A stretch of 7,289 nt of DNA from JACOUT01 sp964580865 (GTDB lineage Bacteria > Myxococcota > UBA727 > VGSZ01): positions 1 to 7,289 of the forward strand of contig CAZONM010000314.1 in assembly GCA_964580865.1 (NCBI GenBank). The letters are read 5' to 3'. The notes beneath the pieces were generated by a model. That model was not told where the DNA came from. It did not search any database and saw only the letters and a list, made by a program, of their open reading frames with translations. Position 1 is the first letter of the stretch. The number at the start of each line of letters is the position of its first letter. The position numbers and the translations under genes were made by a program. Below are positions 1 through 4,475 of the stretch, piece by piece.

Positions 1-771
1 GACCCGTCGCGGCGCGCGCCGCCGCCCACCGACGGGGAGCGCGCGCGACGTGCCATCCAAGCGCTGGCGAGCGCCGCGGCCGCGCGCGGCGCGCCACCGA
101 CCGACGCCGGCACGCTCGTGGAAGCGCTGGAGCCCCTCGAGGACGGCGGCTATCGCTACGTCACGGGTGGCTTCGAGGCCACCATCCACGTCGACGGCAG
201 CGTCAGCTTCGCGGATCGCACCGAGCGCGCGGGCGCGTTCACGAGCGGGCTGCCCGGCCGCGACCCCGGCAACGTCTGGGAGCCCTACGGCCCCACGATG
301 AAGCTGCTGGAGCGCATCGACGGCGCGCCGGCGCCGCGCGTGGCGGGTATCCCCGTCGTCGACGAGGCGGCGACGCTCGGCTCGGCCTCGTTCGATCCCA
401 CGGCCGCGCTCGTGCGCGCGGCGGGCCAGGACCCCTACGCCCCCGAGAAGGCCTGCTTCCTCGAGGAGACGAGGCCGCTGCGCGCCGACCTGCGCGCGGC
501 GTACGAGCGCGCGCAGGTGGCGAGCCTGCGCCTGCACCTCGAGCGCCTGTGGTTCGACGACGCGCGGCCGGCCGTGGAGCGACGCGCGGCGCTGTTCGCC
601 GCGTGGGACGAGTGCCGCGAGGAGGAGCTCGGCGCCCTGGCGCGCGAGCTCATCGTGAGCTTCATTCGCCAGCACCTGCCGCGCGGCGGCGGCGCTGCGT
701 ACACGCCCGACGAGCTGCGCGCGCTGAACGCGCGCCGCACGTCGACGGCACCCTTCGCGCCCTACGGGTGA
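1..771 (+). CDS. C-terminal part of an unrecognised myxobacterial-type protein (5' end outside window)
   Basis: The frame is open from base 1 to the TGA at 769-771 (256 codons), so the true start probably lies upstream. A GTG at 118 is possible, but the reading before it is also protein-like. The first 40 residues are Ala/Arg/Pro-rich. A beta-like segment follows (GGYRYVTGGFEATIHVDGS, about residues 49-67), with the layout of a small sheet domain. The rest is mainly helical and charged, with FLEETRPLRADLRAAYERAQ, a WDECREEELGALARELI helix near residues 203-219, and a closing segment, YTPDELRALNARRTS. This helical tail resembles a family of uncharacterised myxobacterial proteins I recall, but I cannot name a function. 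No membrane segment is visible. Location is unknown because the N-terminus is missing. Codon use matches the neighbouring genes. It ends 97 bp before the SDR start and is probably a separate transcription unit. Confidence 0.8.
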   Translation, partial: DPSRRAPPPTDGERARRAIQALASAAAARGAPPTDAGTLVEALEPLEDGGYRYVTGGFEATIHVDGSVSFADRTERAGAFTSGLPGRDPGNVWEPYGPTMKLLERIDGAPAPRVAGIPVVDEAATLGSASFDPTAALVRAAGQDPYAPEKACFLEETRPLRADLRAAYERAQVASLRLHLERLWFDDARPAVERRAALFAAWDECREEELGALARELIVSFIRQHLPRGGGAAYTPDELRALNARRTSTAPFAPYG

Positions 772-794
772 CGGGCATCGGCCCGGGGGATGAT

Positions 795-812
795 CGCGGC
801 GTGACGGCCGCG
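795..812 (+). terminator. Weak candidate hairpin after the first gene
   Basis: CGCGGC (795-800) and GCCGCG (807-812) form a perfect 6-bp stem with a 6-base loop, 23 bases after the upstream stop codon. No T-run follows, so it is not a classic intrinsic terminator, and such GC stems arise easily by chance in this composition. It could help pausing or Rho-independent release in a GC-rich host, but that is inference. Confidence 0.25.
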
Positions 813-852
813 CGGGGAGCGGCGGCGTGCGCTCGGCCCCGCGGCCGCGAGT

Positions 853-861
853 TGCTACCCT
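853..861 (+). promoter_or_regulatory. Extended -10 promoter element for the SDR gene, leaderless arrangement
   Basis: TGCTACCCT fits an extended -10 (TG-N-TANNNT). The hexamer TACCCT (856-861) ends 7 bases before the ATG at 869, so initiation at the usual distance would fall on or next to the start codon and give a leaderless mRNA. This agrees with the lack of a purine-rich ribosome binding site upstream. No convincing -35 is seen. The same 9-mer, with one base changed, precedes the gene at 4476. Confidence 0.5.
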
Positions 862-868
862 GCCGCCC

Positions 869-1699
869 ATGGCTCCACGCATCCTCGTCACGGGCGCCAC
901 CGACGGTATCGGCCGCGCCACCGCGCTCGAGCTCGCGCGCCGCGGCGCCGAGCTCGTCGTGCATGGCCGAACGCCCGCGCGCACCGCTGCCGTGCTCGCC
1001 GAGCTGCGCGCCATCAGGCCGACCACACCCGCGCCCGTGCATGCGGAGCTCACCGATCTCGCCGCCGTGCGAGCCATGGCCGGCGAGGTGGCGCGCGCCG
1101 GGCCGCTCGACGTGCTCATCAACAACGCGGGCGTGTTCGAGAACGAGCGGCGCACGACCCCCGACGGACGCGAGCGCACCATGGCCATCAACCACGACGC
1201 CGCCGTGCTCCTGACGCACGAGCTGCTCGACGCGCTGCGCGCCGCGCCCCAGGGCCGCGTGGTGTGCGTGTCGTCCATGGCGCACGCGCGCGGGCGCCTG
1301 CGCCTGGACGACCTCGACGCCACCGCTGGCTTCTCCGGGTACGACGCCTATGCTGCCTCCAAGCTCGCGAACGTGCTGTTCGCCGTGGAGCTCGCGCGGC
1401 GCCTGGCGCACACGCGCGTCACCGCCAACGCGCTGCACCCCGGCGTGGTCACCACCAAGCTCCTGCGCGGCGGCTTCGGCATGGACGGGCCCGAGAGCTT
1501 GGAGCAAGGCGCGGCCACCAGCGTGCTCCTCGCGCTCGATCCCTCGGTGGCCACGGTGAGCGGCCAGTACTTCTCGCACGGCCGGCCCGCCGCCGCGCAC
1601 CGCGCGGCGCGCGACGCGGACCTGTGCGCGCGCTTCTACGACGAGAGCTGCCGGCGCGTGGGCGTGACGCCGCTGCCGCGGTCGACCGAGGCGGGCTGA
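869..1699 (+). CDS. Short-chain dehydrogenase/reductase, retinol-dehydrogenase-like
   Basis: A cytoplasmic NAD(P)-dependent oxidoreductase of the classical SDR family, 276 aa. The Rossmann fold opens with TGATDGIG (residues 8-15), the TGxxxGxG cofactor loop. R34 in the HGRT stretch after the second strand suggests NADP(H) preference, which is inferred. Other hallmarks are NNAG (85-88), N108 in the AINHD segment, catalytic Ser in VCVSS (135/136), YAASK (161-165; Tyr161, Lys165) and the HPG turn (190-192). The run SKLANVLFAVELARRL followed by VTANALHPGVVTTKLLR is characteristic of the retinol dehydrogenase/WWOX-like branch, but the physiological substrate cannot be read from sequence. ATG 869 is preferred over the in-frame GTG 827: it places the first beta strand right at the N-terminus as usual for the family, and it matches the -10 spacing. 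The nearest neighbours do not indicate a pathway. Confidence 0.93.
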   Translation: MAPRILVTGATDGIGRATALELARRGAELVVHGRTPARTAAVLAELRAIRPTTPAPVHAELTDLAAVRAMAGEVARAGPLDVLINNAGVFENERRTTPDGRERTMAINHDAAVLLTHELLDALRAAPQGRVVCVSSMAHARGRLRLDDLDATAGFSGYDAYAASKLANVLFAVELARRLAHTRVTANALHPGVVTTKLLRGGFGMDGPESLEQGAATSVLLALDPSVATVSGQYFSHGRPAAAHRAARDADLCARFYDESCRRVGVTPLPRSTEAG

Positions 1700-1703
1700 C
1701 CAC

Positions 1704-1753
1704 GTGCGGCGCGGTCGGGCCACGATGCGCGGCCGCACCCACCGGATCGTGGC
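1704..1753. promoter_or_regulatory. Two interleaved inverted repeats, possible H-type pseudoknot or operator
   Basis: GTGCGGC (1704-1710) is complementary to GCCGCAC (1732-1738), and GCCACGAT (1719-1726) is complementary to ATCGTGGC (1746-1753). The arms occur in the order a-b-a'-b', with linkers of 8, 5 and 7 bases, which is the topology of an H-type pseudoknot. The element starts 4 bases after the SDR stop and ends 54 bases before the next start codon. It could be an SDR 3'-end structure, a leader element of the next gene, or a DNA operator. Chance in GC-rich DNA remains possible. Confidence 0.3.
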
Positions 1754-1771
1754 GCGGCGGTGGGCGAACCA

Positions 1772-1780
1772 TGACAAGCT
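1772..1780 (+). promoter_or_regulatory. Weak extended -10-like element before the secreted-protein gene
   Basis: TGACAAGCT resembles TG-N-TANNNT with C in place of the first T of the hexamer. It lies 6 bases before a GTG at 1787 and 27 bases before the preferred ATG at 1808. It is a poorer match than the elements at 853 and 4439, so support is weak. Confidence 0.25.
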
Positions 1781-1794
1781 CGGGGCGTGCCCGT

Positions 1795-1800
1795 GGTGGA
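1795..1800 (+). promoter_or_regulatory. Ribosome binding site GGTGGA deciding the start at 1808
   Basis: GGTGGA is a purine-rich Shine-Dalgarno-like stretch 7 bases before ATG 1808. It favours that ATG over the in-frame GTG codons at 1787, 1793 and 1796. Confidence 0.5.
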
Positions 1801-1807
1801 CTTGCCT

Positions 1808-2695
1808 ATGCGTCTCGCGCCGCCCCGCTCGGTCAACCTCGGCGTCGTTCCGCTCGCGGCCGTGCTCGCCATGGCCGCGCCGGCCGCGGCGAACCTGCGC
1901 GCTCCCTACCGCGTCGACGGTGGCTTCGGCGCGCACCTCGACGCCAAGCCCGCGCACCCCGACCTGGTGCTAATGCACGAGACCTTCGCGGCGTCGCTGC
2001 CGGCGTTTACGGTGGGCGAGCAGCCGCCCACCCACGCGCTCCTCGACGTCGAGTACACCATCGACAACCGCTCGAGCGCGCCCGTCACGCTGCCGGTGCG
2101 CTTCCTCGCGGTGGGGGCGCAGGGCGCGCGCATCGAGGTCAACGGCGCCGTGGCGCCGCACCACGAGGCGCGCGACCCGGAGGAGCACGCCGCGGCGGTG
2201 GCCGTCATCGCGAGGTCGCGCTGCCGCGGCATCGAGGGCTGCGAGCCCGATCGCATACGCGCGGCCCTCGAGCACGAGCTCGAGCGCGGCGCGGCGCGCT
2301 TCGACTCCCTCGCCTTCGACGCCACGCTCGCGCCGGGGGCGAACGTGATCCGCGTGCGGTACGCGCAGGCGCTCACGCTGCACGAGGGCGCGTACGGCTA
2401 CTTCATGCGCGGCACCTTCGGCACGCGTGGGGCGCGCTACGGCTTCGACTACTTGCTGTTCCCGGCGCAGAGCTGGCGGCGCGCCGAGGGCTTCTGGCTC
2501 GACGTGCGCGTCGATGTCGCCGACACCATCGACCGCGGTTGGCTCGGCACGGCGCTCGTGCCGCCGGCGTCCATCGACGCGACGCTGCCGCTGACCGTGA
2601 CGCGCGCGCCGCACCCGTCGACGACGCTGCGCGCGCGGCTCGATGGCTTTCCCGTGGACGTGTTCACGCTCACGGTGCGCATCCCGCCGTCGTGA
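1808..2695 (+). CDS. Unrecognised secreted protein with type I signal peptide
   Basis: 295 aa from ATG 1808. The N-terminus has a basic start (MRLAPPRSV), a hydrophobic stretch (GVVPLAAVLAMAAP, residues 12-25) and an Ala-rich end, with likely cleavage after A28 before NLRAPY. This predicts export to the periplasm or beyond, and no later membrane segment is seen. The mature part looks beta-rich. VEYTIDNRSSAPVTLPVRF (81-99) reads like an Ig-like or beta-sandwich strand pair. Two cysteines (C139, C145) flank a short loop and could form a disulfide. FDATLAPGANVIRVRY (170-185) and the aromatic segment YGFDYLLFPAQSW (211-223) may be family signatures, but I do not recognise the family. Starting at GTG 1787 would add seven residues including an Asp to the signal n-region, which is less likely. 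Its stop lies 27 bp from the convergent minus-strand gene. Confidence 0.82.
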   Translation: MRLAPPRSVNLGVVPLAAVLAMAAPAAANLRAPYRVDGGFGAHLDAKPAHPDLVLMHETFAASLPAFTVGEQPPTHALLDVEYTIDNRSSAPVTLPVRFLAVGAQGARIEVNGAVAPHHEARDPEEHAAAVAVIARSRCRGIEGCEPDRIRAALEHELERGAARFDSLAFDATLAPGANVIRVRYAQALTLHEGAYGYFMRGTFGTRGARYGFDYLLFPAQSWRRAEGFWLDVRVDVADTIDRGWLGTALVPPASIDATLPLTVTRAPHPSTTLRARLDGFPVDVFTLTVRIPPS

Positions 2696-2722
2696 GCGCG
2701 GCGGCGCGCGTGGGCGCTGAGG

Positions 2723-4342
2723 TCACGGCGCGCACAGCCCCGCGGGCGCGTCGTCGACCACGCCGCCGGGGGAGACGAAGGTCCATGCGCCGTCCTCGCG
2801 CAGCATGGTGGTGGCGGTCCAGGCGTCGCCCTGCGCGAGCGGCTCGGGACCGGCCGTCTCGACGAGCGCGCCCTCGACGAACACCTGCACCGTGGCCAGC
2901 GTCGGCTCGCCGATGCGGTCGTTGCAGTAGTGCACCACCACACGGAAGGCGCCGTCCTCGGGGAGATCGAGGGTGACGATCTCCGGGCCGCCGCCGCGCA
3001 CGTCGTCGACGTCGAGGCGGGGGTCGTCGAGGCGCCCCATGCCGCCCCAGTCAGGCGCCTTGTTGCTCCACGAGCAGTCGCCGCCGGACTGACGACACGT
3101 GGCAGCAAAGTCGTCGCCGGGCTCGGCGCACTGCGCGTCGCTGCACCCGGCAGGGCAGGTGCCGCTGTCGCCCAACGCAGCGCCCGGACGCAGCAGGTGC
3201 ACATCGAGGTCGCTCTGCCCGCAGCAGACGTCGTCGCGCTCGTTGGGCGGCAGCGCCGCGCACGCGGCCTCATCGAGCGACTGACAGGCGGCGCCGGCGT
3301 CGGTCTGCCATCGCAGCACCACCGCCAGGTCCCGCGGCAGCAGCGTCACGCGATCGACGCCGGACGCGCCGTGCTCGTCGGTGACGCGGAGCTCGATCTG
3401 GTACGTGCCCACCTCGTCGGCGGTGACGCGCGTGGTGGCTTGGCCTTGCCCGACCAGCGCGGCGAACGAGCCCGCGGGTCGCTCCGCCAACGTCCACGCG
3501 AAGGCAAAGGGGTCGCCCTCGGGGTCGAAGCTCTCGCTGCCATCGACGGTGATGGGCCGGCCCACGTTGACCTTCACGGTGTCGAGCCTGGTCAGCGCCT
3601 CGAGCGCGATGGCCACCGGCGCCAGGTTCACCGAGGCCGTGACGGGAACACGCGCCGCTCCCTCGGCGCTGTCGATGATGAGCGTGTCCTGGAGCTGGCC
3701 GGCGTCGTCCTCCTCTGCCGCAGCGCCCGCGCTCCCCTCGAGGCGCACGCGCACCAGCGCCTGCGTCCCTGGCGCGAGCGACGGCGGCAGCTCGCTCGCG
3801 TCGACCGCGAGCGGCGCGCCCCCGTCGAGCGCGGCGGCGAGGCCGGTCAGCACGTCGAAGCCGACGTTGGCCACCGTGACCACGCGCTCCACGGTGGTGC
3901 CCTCGTTCACCAGGCCGAGCGCGAGGCTGGCGGGCGACACCTCGAGGATGGGTGGGCCGCCCTCGCCGCTCAGCGCGATGCGCAGCTCGGGCTCGTCGGG
4001 ATCGTTGCTGGCGAGCACCAGCGTGGCCGCGAAGCTCCCGCGCGCCGGGGGCGTGAAGGTGAGCGCGACGTCCGCCGCCAGGCGCGGCCGAATGGCGTCG
4101 GGCGCGCCGGCGACGGCGAAGCCTTGATCGCCGGGCTCCACGCGCGCCGCCAGCTCCAGCACCCCGGTGCCGCGGTTGCCCACTTGCACCACGAGGGCGG
4201 CGGCGGCGCCCACCACCTGGCGCGACAGCGCACGCGGCCCGTCGTCGACGTCGATGTCGGGCACGAGCTCGGTCAGCGTCTCGCCGCACGTGCAGCGGGA
4301 GAGCACCGCGAGCGTGACCAGGGCGCCGATCGCGTGACGCAC
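2723..4342 (-). CDS. Cell-envelope protein with ASH-type, PKD and YfaP/DUF2135-like domains, probable lipoprotein
   Basis: 539 aa from GTG 4342, a start that gives a short signal (MRHAIGALVTLAVLSRC) with candidate lipid-anchored Cys17. Arg at -1 is non-canonical. Order of parts: choice-of-anchor D-like Ig domain (about 27-127, ending SNDPDEPELRIALSGEG); second Ig-like domain (131-237); PKD-type domain (240-336) with VDGSESFDPEGDPFAFAW and YQIELRVTDEHGAS; C-terminal YfaP/DUF2135-like domain (338-539) with W345, DLDVHL (378-383), PDWG (430-433), LDVDD (443-447), GPE (452-454) and VVVHY (468-472). The last domain carries a Cys-rich insert (C396, C400, C405, C416, C423) that may be disulfide-bonded outside the cytoplasm. 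Such domain sets occur in myxobacterial surface proteins, probably in binding or assembly; no enzyme motif is visible. The ATG eight bases upstream is out of frame. The gene is divergent from the 4476 gene and convergent with the 1808 gene. Confidence 0.88.
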   Translation of the reverse strand: MRHAIGALVTLAVLSRCTCGETLTELVPDIDVDDGPRALSRQVVGAAAALVVQVGNRGTGVLELAARVEPGDQGFAVAGAPDAIRPRLAADVALTFTPPARGSFAATLVLASNDPDEPELRIALSGEGGPPILEVSPASLALGLVNEGTTVERVVTVANVGFDVLTGLAAALDGGAPLAVDASELPPSLAPGTQALVRVRLEGSAGAAAEEDDAGQLQDTLIIDSAEGAARVPVTASVNLAPVAIALEALTRLDTVKVNVGRPITVDGSESFDPEGDPFAFAWTLAERPAGSFAALVGQGQATTRVTADEVGTYQIELRVTDEHGASGVDRVTLLPRDLAVVLRWQTDAGAACQSLDEAACAALPPNERDDVCCGQSDLDVHLLRPGAALGDSGTCPAGCSDAQCAEPGDDFAATCRQSGGDCSWSNKAPDWGGMGRLDDPRLDVDDVRGGGPEIVTLDLPEDGAFRVVVHYCNDRIGEPTLATVQVFVEGALVETAGPEPLAQGDAWTATTMLREDGAWTFVSPGGVVDDAPAGLCAP

Positions 4343-4373
4343 GCCGCCATGGTGCCGCGTCCGTCGTCGGATT

Positions 4374-4386
4374 GCGAGGGCCTCGC
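4374..4386. repeat. Inverted repeat in the divergent intergenic region
   Basis: GCGAGG (4374-4379) and CCTCGC (4381-4386) are perfect inverted arms around one G. The 9-mer GCGAGGGCC at 4374-4382 recurs at 4410-4418, where it overlaps the 8-bp palindrome AGGGCCCT (4413-4420). Both copies lie in the 133-bp region between the divergent starts, so a shared regulator site is possible. GC-rich composition makes chance matches common. Confidence 0.25.
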
Positions 4387-4438
4387 GGTCTCCAGGGGCG
4401 CGGCGCTGCGCGAGGGCCCTTCTCGTCGACGACGGGGC

Positions 4439-4447
4439 TGCTACGCT
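4439..4447 (+). promoter_or_regulatory. Extended -10 promoter element for the large surface-protein gene
   Basis: TGCTACGCT matches the extended -10 pattern TG-N-TANNNT and differs by one base from the element before the SDR; the common core runs on as TGCTACNCTGC. The hexamer (4442-4447) ends 28 bases before ATG 4476, giving a predicted 5' leader of about 20 bases that contains a Shine-Dalgarno. Bases at the expected -35 position (near 4419-4424) match poorly. No comparable element was found for the divergent minus-strand gene. Confidence 0.5.
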
Positions 4448-4463
4448 GCGCCGTCCCCGCGCC

Positions 4464-4467
4464 GGAG
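4464..4467 (+). promoter_or_regulatory. Ribosome binding site GGAG for the gene at 4476
   Basis: GGAG lies 8 bases before ATG 4476 but only 3 bases before the out-of-frame ATG 4471. The spacing therefore selects 4476, which also opens a clear signal peptide. Confidence 0.65.
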
Positions 4468-4475
4468 ACCATGCC

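Noticed and set aside
827..868. GTG 827 as SDR start
   Set aside because: It would add 14 residues before the first Rossmann strand and include the -10 element in the coding region.
662..1957. Long minus-strand open frame antisense to the SDR
   Set aside because: It mirrors the SDR codons, its product is Arg/His/Ala-rich without recognisable motifs, and the plus-strand SDR has every family motif intact.
2696..2722. Terminator between the convergent genes
   Set aside because: Only a 5-bp match (AGCGC at 2695-2699 with GCGCT) overlapping the stop codon, with no T-run on either strand. Too weak to annotate.
1264..2976. Long plus-strand frame overlapping the SDR and the secreted-protein gene
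   Set aside because: Composition is extreme (Arg/Ala-rich), it overlaps two better genes out of frame, and it has no start signals or motifs.
4471..4473. ATG 4471 as start of the large gene
   Set aside because: It is out of frame with the domain-bearing reading and only 3 bases from the GGAG site.
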